DNA from: CALZIK01 sp046756565
GTDB taxonomy: Bacteria; Acidobacteriota; Thermoanaerobaculia; Multivoradales; JAHEKO01
DNA length: 39,120 bases
Reading direction: 5' to 3'
Assembly (NCBI GenBank): GCA_046756565.1
Contig: JBHHWO010000031.1
Span: forward strand, 1-39,120
Both the position numbers and the translations under genes were made by a program. The notes beneath the pieces were generated by a model. It had not been told where the DNA came from and made no database searches. It was given only the letters and a program-made list of their open reading frames with translations. Shown here in pieces: positions 31,594-39,120 of the stretch; position 1 is the first letter of the stretch, and each line of letters opens with the position of its first letter.

Positions 31594-34064
31594 TGGCCGT
31601 CGCTGTCCTGCCCCATACTCACGAGATCCCTCACCAGGCTGCCGAGCGTCTTCATGGGCTCGGTGTCGACTTCGGGTGGAATCTTGCCTGACTTGCCGGG
31701 TTTGAAATCACTCCGGCCGTTTTCTTCGGTGAGGCCGCACGTCGGGAAGAAGTCGTCGTCCGCTTCGGGCATCTCGCCGAGCATCCAAGCCAGGAAGTCC
31801 TCGGCCTTCGGGCCGCTTCTCCAGACACCGTCCACCGACTGCTCAGCCAGCACGGTCGGCAACGCGGCCCGCATGTCCATCTTGAGCCAGAACGGGCTCC
31901 AGACCTTGCTGGTGGCGATGACCGATGTGCCCGGCCGTGCCTCCCAGCGGTCGACTTCGAGTCCGAGCGCTCCGACCAGATCGAAGCTGGGGGACGGGTG
32001 AAACTGGACCTCGTGGTCTCCGCCCAACGGCTCGAGATCGACTCCCTCGCGGGCACCGGCGTGCTCCACCCAGCGCCCCATCGCGCGGGTCCAGGCCTGG
32101 AGGCTCCGGTAGCAGACCAGGTTGGGGTCCTCCTCGTCCCGAAACTGTTTGAAGCTCAGGTTGGAGTAGCGGAAGCCGCGTTTGAAGGCCTTGTAGCTGT
32201 CGGTCTTGCGGAAGGTCGTCACCAGGTTCTTCTCTCGCGAACTTCCTGCGCTTCGCAGGATCTCGAGCAGCAGCCGGTTCTCGCCCTGCTGGCCGACCCC
32301 GAGCGCCGGATAGTCGCGCGTGACTACCTCGAGCACCCGGCGATCCGCACAGGTGGTGCGAGCCGTCAGCCACGGATCCTCTCCGGGGGTGATCTTGGCG
32401 AACGCCGAGGGCAGTCCGGTCACCTCGCGGCCCTCGGTTACCGAGAGGGGCGAGTCGACGAACACGAACGGCCAATACAGGAAATAGAGATCCTCTTCAC
32501 CCGATGCGGCGCCGGTCTCCGGGCTGAGCGCGACCCGGGTCAGGAACGCGATCGATACGTCCGACTTGGCCCACCAGCCGATGTCGTTGACGGCGGCGGC
32601 CATCGACCCGAAGTTGGTCACGGTCAGAAACACCCACGAGTCGTGGTCGTCGCGATCGGCTTTGGGGTTCGCCGGATAGGGCTCCCAGGTCGAATCCTCA
32701 CCGAGCCGCGGGTTATCCCACACTCTCTTGATCGTCTCGTCGATCCTGGGCAGAAGCTCGGCCAGCGCCGAGGATTTGGCGCGCAGCGGCAGTACCCTCA
32801 GGGTCGCGTCGTAGAAATCGAAGGGTCCCTCCATGGCTCCGATCATCGGGCCGAGGGTGGTATTGAACGGCGTCGAGGTGGTGGTCTGAGCCGAGTGCAT
32901 GGTCCTGAGAGCGCGCTCTTCCGGCTTGTCTTGGAGGCGCCATGGGGTCTCCTGGGTTCGCCAGCAAAGCCGCTTGCCGAGCTCATAGCGCATGTCGACC
33001 TTCAACCAGAAGGGAAACAGGGGTTTGATCTCGGCGACCTTCTCCGGTCCGAATTCGAGCTCTCGCTCCACCTCGAGACCGAAGGCCTCGACGATCGGGT
33101 AGGTGGGGTAGCGGTGGATCTGGATCGAGAATCCGGCGGTTGGATCACCCAGTAGCAGATCAAAGCTTCCCAACATCCCGCCCTTGATGTAGCGCCGAAA
33201 CACCATTCGGCTGTTGGTCAGCGCCTGGTAGCAGGCCGCCATCGGAGTCGAGGCCCGGAACTGTTTGAGATTGATCGTGTTGCCGTAGAAGTTCCCCGGC
33301 CCGCCCTGGAGGCTCTGCAGGAAATCGCCGAGCTGGCGGCGCACGGTCTCGGCGCCGCCGGCCTGGGCCAGGCGCGAGAGTCCGCGGATCATGTCGGGAG
33401 TCGAGTTGACCAGATGCGCGGCGGTCTTGAACTGCTGGACCAGCGGCTCTGCGAGATGCGAAGGGTCCGGCGGGAACTGGCTCAGGAAACGCGGCGTGGC
33501 CTGCTCGACTCGCAGCAGGGTCCGCGGCCGTATCTCCTGGCCGGCGTAGTCCTTGGAGAACAGCAGGGTCTTCATCTCGAGCAGCCCGCTGGGCTTGCTC
33601 GGGTCGCGCATCCATTCATTGGCGCCGGCGTCGTGCCAGGCCATCATCTTCGGCCAGCCGAAAACCTCGCGGCCGGTGGTGATCGACCAGGAATTGTCCA
33701 CCCAGATGTAGGGGCTCACGGTGGCGAAGTCCTCGACGATCTCGCCGCCCTGATGCCATCGCCCCTGCACGGGCACGCTGAAAAGAATCTCGTTCTGGGC
33801 GACCCATCCGAGATTGGAGGCCTCCCCCGCCATCCGCCCATAGTTGATGACCATCAGGAAGACGTATGGCGTGCTCGGATAGAACCGCGCCATCTCTTCC
33901 GGGGCGATGTTGAGGTAGTTGTTGCAGAAGGTCTCCAGCCGGCTCAGATTCGCTCGCAGCGGGAAGACCCTCATGGTCACGCCCTCGAAGTCCAGAGCCG
34001 AGAACGACGCCGCGGCCAGAGCCGGCCCCGACCCTATGTACTGGCGATGCTCGGCGAGCGCCAC
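31590..34064 (-). CDS. Tandem acetoacetate-decarboxylase-like protein (two fused copies)
   Basis: An 824-residue protein composed of two homologous halves. Copy 1 (residues 20-370) carries VTMRVFPLRANLSRLETF, VFLMVINYGRMA, YIWVDNSWSITTGREVFGWPKMMA, INLKQFRAS and LFPFWLKVDMRYEL; copy 2 (412-760) repeats each as ATLRVLPLRAKSSALAEL, VFLTVTNFGSMA, VFVDSPLSVTEGREVTGLPSAFA, LSFKQFRDE and WSPFWLKMDMRAAL. GREVxGxPK is the acetoacetate decarboxylase signature, whose first Lys forms the Schiff base. Copy 1 keeps it (Lys 139) but has Met in place of the second Lys; copy 2 has Ser 553 instead. So only copy 1 could be catalytic. Family relatives also perform aldol/dehydratase reactions. No signal peptide is present. 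The GTGA overlap with the prenyl synthase gene ties the two together. Confidence 0.75.
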   Translation of the reverse strand: MALAEHRQYIGSGPALAAASFSALDFEGVTMRVFPLRANLSRLETFCNNYLNIAPEEMARFYPSTPYVFLMVINYGRMAGEASNLGWVAQNEILFSVPVQGRWHQGGEIVEDFATVSPYIWVDNSWSITTGREVFGWPKMMAWHDAGANEWMRDPSKPSGLLEMKTLLFSKDYAGQEIRPRTLLRVEQATPRFLSQFPPDPSHLAEPLVQQFKTAAHLVNSTPDMIRGLSRLAQAGGAETVRRQLGDFLQSLQGGPGNFYGNTINLKQFRASTPMAACYQALTNSRMVFRRYIKGGMLGSFDLLLGDPTAGFSIQIHRYPTYPIVEAFGLEVERELEFGPEKVAEIKPLFPFWLKVDMRYELGKRLCWRTQETPWRLQDKPEERALRTMHSAQTTTSTPFNTTLGPMIGAMEGPFDFYDATLRVLPLRAKSSALAELLPRIDETIKRVWDNPRLGEDSTWEPYPANPKADRDDHDSWVFLTVTNFGSMAAAVNDIGWWAKSDVSIAFLTRVALSPETGAASGEEDLYFLYWPFVFVDSPLSVTEGREVTGLPSAFAKITPGEDPWLTARTTCADRRVLEVVTRDYPALGVGQQGENRLLLEILRSAGSSREKNLVTTFRKTDSYKAFKRGFRYSNLSFKQFRDEEDPNLVCYRSLQAWTRAMGRWVEHAGAREGVDLEPLGGDHEVQFHPSPSFDLVGALGLEVDRWEARPGTSVIATSKVWSPFWLKMDMRAALPTVLAEQSVDGVWRSGPKAEDFLAWMLGEMPEADDDFFPTCGLTEENGRSDFKPGKSGKIPPEVDTEPMKTLGSLVRDLVSMGQDSDGQ

Positions 34065-34076
34065 CGGCCCCGCCCG

Positions 34077-34787
34077 CTACGAGCCTGAGCCCGCCGGCGA
34101 ACTGGATACGGTTACCGCGATCCAGCCCGCGACTCGCCGCTCGCTGCGGTCGAACACCGCGCCGAAATAGGAGCCCGACGGTTGCTCGTCGGGCACGGTG
34201 ACCGTCACGTATGGCGGATAGGTCCGGACCGCGATCTCTGTGAGGGGTGGCAGGTCCGGGTCGTCGGAAACCAGAGGGCTCACCGTCAGATCCGACGTTG
34301 CGGTCACGCCGAAGAAATCGGAGCTCGGTTGCGCCCCGAGGCGACTCACGATCTCCACGTTGCCGACACCAGAGCCCCCTGCCGATTCATCCGATCCGTT
34401 GGTGCTCCTCTTTCCGCCGACGAACATCGACGACATGTCCACCATCATCTTGAGCCAGCTCGAGGAGAGCTCGGTGAACGAGCGCACCATGGATTCGGCC
34501 AACTCCTGCGGAGCATTGGCGTAGTCCCCGAAGCCGTACACCTGATCGTTGAACTGTCCGGCGACTTTCTTGCCGAGCTCGATCTGTTCGGTGATGATCC
34601 GGTCGGCAAGCTTGACCGCGTCGGTAATCGCCCCGGTCCAGGCATCCGCGGCGGCACCGGCGGCTTTCCGCCCCGCGTCCCAGGGGCCCTCGTCCTTGGA
34701 TCCGTCCTGCTGGGAGACCGCGCCGGACATCGTCCTCCGGGGCCCGTCGTCCGAGCGTTCGTCAAGTGTGAAGTGTTCGTCCGTCAT
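34077..34787 (-). CDS. Phasin-like helical protein with C-terminal beta domain
   Basis: A 236-residue protein of unknown function. Residues 1-45 are acidic and disordered. Residues 45-140 form amphipathic helices (WDAGRKAAGAAADAWTGAI, AVKLADRIITEQIELGKKVAG, QELAESMVRSFTELSSSWLKMMVDMSSMF) like those of phasins and other granule- or lipid-surface proteins. Residues 160-236 form a beta domain ending PSGSYFGAVFDRSERRVAGWIAVTV. No signal peptide or membrane segment is present. It sits 12 bases before the acetoacetate-decarboxylase-like gene and seven bases after the TonB receptor stop, so it belongs to the operon. It might coat inclusions or organise the lipid enzymes. The ATG at 34787 is chosen because the extra upstream residues (to 34961) lie inside the receptor gene and are low-complexity. 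Confidence 0.6.
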   Translation of the reverse strand: MTDEHFTLDERSDDGPRRTMSGAVSQQDGSKDEGPWDAGRKAAGAAADAWTGAITDAVKLADRIITEQIELGKKVAGQFNDQVYGFGDYANAPQELAESMVRSFTELSSSWLKMMVDMSSMFVGGKRSTNGSDESAGGSGVGNVEIVSRLGAQPSSDFFGVTATSDLTVSPLVSDDPDLPPLTEIAVRTYPPYVTVTVPDEQPSGSYFGAVFDRSERRVAGWIAVTVSSSPAGSGS

Positions 34788-34794
34788 CGTCGAC

Positions 34795-37254
34795 CTACCA
34801 GGAAAAGCTGACGTAGCCGAGGGCTCTGCGCTCGAGAATATCTCCACCGAAGAGCTCGTAGTGCCGTTCGTCGAGCAGGTTGTTGATGTTGACACCGACG
34901 GTCCACGACTCGTCGACGTCGTATCCACCGGAGAGATTGACGACCGTGTACGATGGCACATCGCCGATCAGAAAGCCCTCTGCCCACCGGAACGAGTCGA
35001 ACCACCGCACGCTCAGCGCGCCGCCGAGTTTCGAACCGCCGTAGCTGAGCACGAGGTTGACCTTGCTCTCAGGGCCGTTGGCTTCGAGCGGCGCCTCGAC
35101 CAGTTCGTCCTTCACGTCGAATCCCAGCCACGAGTAGTTGGCGCTCAGAGCCCAGCCGTCCGCCAGCAGGTAGTCGATTGCGGCTTCGATTCCCTGGGTC
35201 TCCACCTCGCCGAAGTTGACTACCGTATGGGTGGCGAACAAGGGCCGCCCGTTCTCAGTGGTGAGCAACGGGAACTGGGTACCGAGCGCGGCTTCGAGCG
35301 TGCCGAGCAACAGTGACGAGAAGGGCTCCGGAAGCTCCGGAGGCGGCGCATAGGGCCCGAAGTTCGGATTTGCTCGCCCGAGGCGTGTTCCGACCTGGGG
35401 CACAAACTGCTGGACGAAGTCCTCGATGCGCGTGAAGTAGCCATCGATGGTCAGGAAGCCCTTGTTCCCGAGGATTGCCTTGTAGCCGACCTCGACGCTC
35501 TGAATGTTCTCGACGGTGAGGTCCTTGTTGCCGACCGCGAGAAACGGCACTAGCTCGAAGCCGCAGCTGACGCCCGCCGGTAGGCAGAACCCCTCGAAAG
35601 GAGCCAAATCTGTCGTCGGTGGCAGCACCGGCACGCGCACGAAGTACTCCGGGTAATTCGGGCGCAGGAAGCCCGAGTTGTAGCCGAAGCGGAGGCTCTG
35701 GCCGGGCTTGACCTGCCAGACCGCCGCGAGCTTGGGAGAGAACTCGGGATCGTAGAACTGGCTGTCGTCGACCCGGGCTGCGAAGACCAGCTTGAACTCT
35801 CGGTTCACATCCCAGTCGATTTGCGCGAACGCGGCCTTGAGGTCGTCCGTTTTGGCCTCCGGGAGAAGCGTCTGAACGCCGCTCGGGTCGGCGCTGTCGA
35901 TGTCCTCCCGGGCCGCCCACAGGCCGGCCACGAGCCGGCCACGGCCGTCGCCGATGTCCCAATTGCCCTGGACCTCGAAGCTGCCTCGGAACGAGTCGGT
36001 GAAGGCTAGCGAGCCGTCCGAAAGTATGGTGGCCTCGGCTTCGCGCCCGGTGTAGGAGAGCAGGGCATTCCACCGCGGCGAATTGAAGTTGACCCGGGCC
36101 CACGGCCGGCTCAAGTCGGTGATCTGGAAGCGGCTGCCAGGGGCCGAAAGGACGTACCCTTCGAGCTCGGCCGTGCCGGCTTCGGCGACCAGGGTGCGAC
36201 CATTCTCGAAGTACCGATCGATGCGCGCCCCGGCGTAGGCGATCTCATCGCCGTCCTGGGGCAGCGGCACCGCTTCGAAGAACAGGCAGTCGCTGACCTG
36301 AAGACCCATGCAGGGGACCGAATACTCGACCTGACCGAAGCGCGAGCGGTAGAAGTCGTCACTCTCGGTGAAGCTGCCGAGCACCTTGTAGAAGGTGTTC
36401 TCGGAGACGTCTCCCGCCTGCCGGAACTCGGCCCGCAGGGTCGACAGCTCGCCGCCGGTGAGGCGGAGAAGGCCACCCTGGCTGAAGCGCGGCGCCTTGG
36501 TCGTCAGGTTGAGAATGCCGTTGAAGGCGTTGGCTCCGTAGAGCGCGCTGCTCGGGCCGCGAACCAACTCGGCTCCGGAAAGATCGTCGAGCGGAAAGGA
36601 GTTGCTCGCCCATTCCTGTGAGCCCAGAAGCGGAAACGCCGGATCGCGGCCGTCGATCAGAACCGCGATCCGCCGGTTGACCGAGATGTTTGCGCCCCGG
36701 GCGTTGAACTTGAAATCGTAGAGTCCGCTCTGGGTGAGCTCGGCGCCGGGCAGCGAGGCGAAGAGCGCTGGGACCTGGCCGGTCGGAGCTTCCCGCAAGA
36801 TGTCGCTTTCGGCGAGAGTGCTGATGGCCGCAGGCGCCTCAACGATCTTTTCGCGTCGGCGAGAGGCCGCGAAGACCGTAATCGTATCGGCGACGCCGAG
36901 CGACCAGTCGACGTTCTGCTCTACCGAGACCGTGCTGCCTGCAGCCACCTCCACGGGTAGCACCGCGCTGTCGTCGCCGAGAGAGAAGCGCACGTTCTGA
37001 ACACCCGCCGGGACCGCCTCGAGCGCGAACCCGCCCCGCCTGTCGGTTACGACTGCCGAGCCGCTCTCCTCCTCGAGTTGAACGACAACGCCCTCGACTC
37101 CCTTACCATCGGCTCCGAGGATCCGACCTTCGATTCTCCCGAAGTCCTGGCCCACAGCGGGGCCCGAGAGCCCCACACAGGCCACAAGAGCCAGGCCTGC
37201 TGAAATCCTTGCCAGTGTCCCGCCGCTCGGCCCGATGCTTCCTCTCGGCCGCAA
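34795..37254 (-). CDS. TonB-dependent outer-membrane receptor with regulatory-like domain
   Basis: An outer-membrane receptor of 819 residues. The signal peptide (LARISAGLALVACVGLSGPAVGQ) is followed by a carboxypeptidase-regulatory-like fold (GRIEGRILGADGKGVEGV, about residues 38-110), a TonB box (DTITV), the plug (ALFASLPGAEL, GPSSALYGANAFNGILNL) and a 22-stranded-type barrel ending NINNLLDERHYELFGG and the aromatic C-terminus SFSW. It should import or sense a bulky or scarce ligand using energy from TonB. The start is taken as the TTG at 37254, which has GGGAG five bases upstream; an in-frame TTG at 37314 lies before the predicted transcription start. As first gene of the minus-strand operon, it may move the lipid or a precursor of the pathway. 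Confidence 0.85.
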   Translation of the reverse strand: MRPRGSIGPSGGTLARISAGLALVACVGLSGPAVGQDFGRIEGRILGADGKGVEGVVVQLEEESGSAVVTDRRGGFALEAVPAGVQNVRFSLGDDSAVLPVEVAAGSTVSVEQNVDWSLGVADTITVFAASRRREKIVEAPAAISTLAESDILREAPTGQVPALFASLPGAELTQSGLYDFKFNARGANISVNRRIAVLIDGRDPAFPLLGSQEWASNSFPLDDLSGAELVRGPSSALYGANAFNGILNLTTKAPRFSQGGLLRLTGGELSTLRAEFRQAGDVSENTFYKVLGSFTESDDFYRSRFGQVEYSVPCMGLQVSDCLFFEAVPLPQDGDEIAYAGARIDRYFENGRTLVAEAGTAELEGYVLSAPGSRFQITDLSRPWARVNFNSPRWNALLSYTGREAEATILSDGSLAFTDSFRGSFEVQGNWDIGDGRGRLVAGLWAAREDIDSADPSGVQTLLPEAKTDDLKAAFAQIDWDVNREFKLVFAARVDDSQFYDPEFSPKLAAVWQVKPGQSLRFGYNSGFLRPNYPEYFVRVPVLPPTTDLAPFEGFCLPAGVSCGFELVPFLAVGNKDLTVENIQSVEVGYKAILGNKGFLTIDGYFTRIEDFVQQFVPQVGTRLGRANPNFGPYAPPPELPEPFSSLLLGTLEAALGTQFPLLTTENGRPLFATHTVVNFGEVETQGIEAAIDYLLADGWALSANYSWLGFDVKDELVEAPLEANGPESKVNLVLSYGGSKLGGALSVRWFDSFRWAEGFLIGDVPSYTVVNLSGGYDVDESWTVGVNINNLLDERHYELFGGDILERRALGYVSFSW

Positions 37255-37292
37255 TTGCGCTCCCTTCTGTCTCGGGTCCAAGATCCCTTGCC

Positions 37293-37321
37293 AGATTACC
37301 GTGGAGATTGCCAATTCGCAA
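37293..37321 (-). promoter_or_regulatory. Possible promoter of the receptor/isoprenoid operon
   Basis: On the minus strand TTGCGA (37321-37316), a 17-bp spacer and TAATCT (37298-37293) predict a transcript starting near 37286. It would include the TTG at 37254 but not the one at 37314. The hexamers match consensus only partly. Confidence 0.3.
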
Positions 37322-37421
37322 GCAAGTCACCATAAACACTGCGAAAGAAGAGGTTTTCAGCTATTTCCTGTCAGATTGCGGGGTCCGATGAAACGGGAAT
37401 CGCGTACTAGTCTCGGTGCGA

Positions 37422-37426
37422 GGAGG
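37422..37426 (+). promoter_or_regulatory. Shine-Dalgarno GGAGG deciding the symporter's CTG start
   Basis: GGAGG ends eight bases before CTG 37435-37437. No ATG, GTG or TTG exists in frame between the upstream stop (37408-37410) and this site. The next alternative, TTG 37459, is 32 bases from the GGAGG, too far to use it. Confidence 0.5.
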
Positions 37427-37434
37427 ATCGAAAT

Positions 37435-39111
37435 CTGAGGCTTTCAAACGTCGATCTGTTGGTGATCATCTCGTACCTCGCGGTCACCATGGCGGTTGGC
37501 CTGTGGAGCGCGAGGCGGGCCGGGCGCAGCGAATCGGAGTTCTTTCTCTCGGGGCGTTCGATGCCCTGGTGGCTGCTGGGGCTGTCGATGGTCGCGACGA
37601 CGTTCTCGACCGACACGCCGAACCTGGTGACCGACATCGTCCGGACCAATGGAGTCTCGGGGAACTGGGTCTGGTGGGCGTTTCTGCTGACAGGCATGGT
37701 CACCGTGTTCGTCTATGCGCGGCTCTGGCGCCGCTCCGGCGTGCTGACGGATCTGGAGTTTTACGAGCTTCGCTACAGCGGCAGCGCAGCGGCGTTTCTG
37801 CGCGGATTCCGGGCCGTGTACCTGGGCCTCTTCTTCAACGTGATGATCATGGCGGCAGTGACCCTTGCCGCGATCAAGATCGGCGGCGTCATGTTTGGCT
37901 GGAGTCCGGTCACGACGGTCGTCGTGGCCTCGCTGGTGACCGTCGTCTTCAGCGCCGCCGGCGGGTTCCGCGGCGTCGTCCTGACCGACGCGCTGCTCTT
38001 CGTGGTCGCCATGACCGGGGCCGTCGCTGCCGCGGTGGTCGCGTTGCGCCACCCGGCCGTCGGCGGGCTAGAGGGACTCTTCGCGCATTCCAATGTGATC
38101 GGGAGGCTGAGCTTCATTCCGGACCTGCGCGATCCGGACGTGGCGGTGCCGCTCTTTCTGGTGCCGCTGGCGGTCCAGTGGTGGGCCGCCTGGTATCCAG
38201 GCGCCGAGCCCGGCGGCGGCGGTTACGTGGCGCAGCGGATGCTGGCGGCGCGCAACGAGTCTCACGCCGTGGGGGCGACTTTTTTCTTCACCGCGGCTCA
38301 CTATGCCCTGAGACCGTGGCCCTGGATTCTGGTCGCGCTGGCGTCGCTGGTGGTGTTCCCGGACCTGGCTTCACTCCGAGCGGCGTTCCCGGGTATCGAT
38401 CCCGACGTCGTGCGCCACGACCTGGCGTATCCGGCGATGTTGACTTTCTTGCCAGCGGGCCTTCTGGGCCTGGTGGTCGCGTCGCTGGCGGCGGCCTACA
38501 TGTCGACGATCTCGACGCACTTGAACTGGGGCTCTTCGTATCTGACTCACGACGTGTGGCGCCGGTTCGTGCGGCCCGAGGCCGACGAGCGCGAGATGGT
38601 GCGGGTGGGGCGGGCGTCGACCGCTCTTCTTATGGTTTTCGCCGCTCTGGTGGCTCTGGTGCTCGAGAATGCGCTGCAGGCATTTCAGATCCTGCTTCAG
38701 ATCGGCGCCGGCACCGGTCTTCTTTTCCTGCTGCGGTGGTTCTGGTGGCGGATCAACGCGTGGAGCGAGCTCGCCGCCATGGGCGTGTCCTTCGTGGTCG
38801 CGGTGATTTTTGCCTGGCACGACTTCGGACTCGCGGGCTGGCACCAGCTCGTGGCCGGAGTAGCCGTCACCACCGTCGGCTGGGTTCTGGTGACCCTGCT
38901 GACGCCGCCGACCTCAATGGAGCGGCTGGTCTCCTTCTACCGCAAGGCCTATCCTGGCGGACCGGGTTGGCGAGCGGTGGCGGCTCGGTGCGAAGACACC
39001 GGGCTTGCCGGCTCGCCCTGGCCTGTGCCCCGCGGCCTGCTGATCGCGTTCCTGTCTAGTCTGGCGATTTACGGCGTGTTGTTCGGCGTCGGCTGGCTTC
39101 TGATGAGCTGA
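37435..39111 (+). CDS. Sodium:solute symporter (SSF family), CTG start
   Basis: A 558-residue inner-membrane transporter of the sodium:solute symporter family. About thirteen hydrophobic segments span the protein. SSF features are the first helix LVIISYLAVTMAVGLWSARRAG, the FFLSGRSMPWWLLGLSMVATTFSTDTPNLV segment with a Ser/Thr-rich sodium-site region, and AAYMSTISTHLNWGSSYLTHDVWRRF near residue 355, whose Ser/Thr residues correspond to the Na2 site of the family. The substrate cannot be told from sequence. The start is best placed at the CTG at 37435: GGAGG lies eight bases before it, family members begin with LSxxDLxV at that point, and the in-frame TTG at 37459 lacks a ribosome site and would cut into the first helix. 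It diverges from the TonB-receptor operon, so joint control is possible. Confidence 0.85.
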   Translation: MRLSNVDLLVIISYLAVTMAVGLWSARRAGRSESEFFLSGRSMPWWLLGLSMVATTFSTDTPNLVTDIVRTNGVSGNWVWWAFLLTGMVTVFVYARLWRRSGVLTDLEFYELRYSGSAAAFLRGFRAVYLGLFFNVMIMAAVTLAAIKIGGVMFGWSPVTTVVVASLVTVVFSAAGGFRGVVLTDALLFVVAMTGAVAAAVVALRHPAVGGLEGLFAHSNVIGRLSFIPDLRDPDVAVPLFLVPLAVQWWAAWYPGAEPGGGGYVAQRMLAARNESHAVGATFFFTAAHYALRPWPWILVALASLVVFPDLASLRAAFPGIDPDVVRHDLAYPAMLTFLPAGLLGLVVASLAAAYMSTISTHLNWGSSYLTHDVWRRFVRPEADEREMVRVGRASTALLMVFAALVALVLENALQAFQILLQIGAGTGLLFLLRWFWWRINAWSELAAMGVSFVVAVIFAWHDFGLAGWHQLVAGVAVTTVGWVLVTLLTPPTSMERLVSFYRKAYPGGPGWRAVAARCEDTGLAGSPWPVPRGLLIAFLSSLAIYGVLFGVGWLLMS

Positions 39112-39120
39112 AGGCCTAGC

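Noticed and set aside
34788..34961. N-terminal extension of the phasin-like protein
   Set aside because: The extra 58 residues are a Ser/Thr-rich frame shadow of the receptor's 3' end. The ATG at 34787 is a better start.
1..39120. CRISPR arrays, insertion sequences, phage genes, rRNA or tRNA
   Set aside because: No regularly spaced repeat arrays, transposase or phage structural motifs, or RNA-gene signatures were seen on either strand.

Overview
The window is GC-rich, densely coding bacterial DNA with no rRNA, tRNA, CRISPR or recognisable insertion sequence. The mix of genes (a zinc-ribbon/kinase/ATPase/TPR giant protein, an SGNH hydrolase with a C-terminal surface-type module, a TonB receptor with an N-terminal regulatory-like domain, many GTG/TTG starts, several genes without a Shine-Dalgarno) fits an uncultured Gram-negative member of the Acidobacteriota or a similar soil/sediment phylum. 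That placement is inference; no marker gene is present.

Layout. 1-1775: the end of a DUF1684 protein coupled to an MscS-type channel. 1817-4232: a promoter driving a UDP-galactopyranose-mutase-like flavoprotein and a GT2 glycosyltransferase. 4228-6048: two toxin-antitoxin modules (MazEF-like; MntA-HepT) lying between copies of a short palindromic repeat. 6053-10963 (minus): a tightly overlapping polysaccharide operon (GT2, flippase, GT4, NodB-type deacetylase, hexapeptide acetyltransferase) ending at a 3' scrap of a Wza-type export gene. 11084-18843 (plus): two tandem paralogous multi-pass membrane proteins, a sulfatase-fold protein that has lost its catalytic residues, a secreted propeller-like protein and an SGNH hydrolase. 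19133-23394: a CBU_0592-type small membrane protein, a membrane-anchored sulfatase-superfamily protein and a MATE exporter. 23507-27280: the kinase giant. 27281-27629: a structured non-coding repeat.

27618-37254 (minus) is the most novel part: TonB-dependent receptor, phasin-like helical protein, an 824-residue protein made of two acetoacetate-decarboxylase-like halves, a polyprenyl diphosphate synthase, a 712-residue phytoene-desaturase-like flavoprotein and a SAM methyltransferase, with very short gaps or overlaps. It reads as an undescribed isoprenoid/lipid pathway coupled to outer-membrane transport. A sodium:solute symporter, apparently starting at CTG, is divergent from it and ends the window.

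Cross-cutting signals: several genes have a -10 hexamer (often TATACT) so close to the start codon that the transcripts should be leaderless; two leadered transcripts begin with a small hairpin at the predicted +1; and repeat elements supply the stop codons of three genes.
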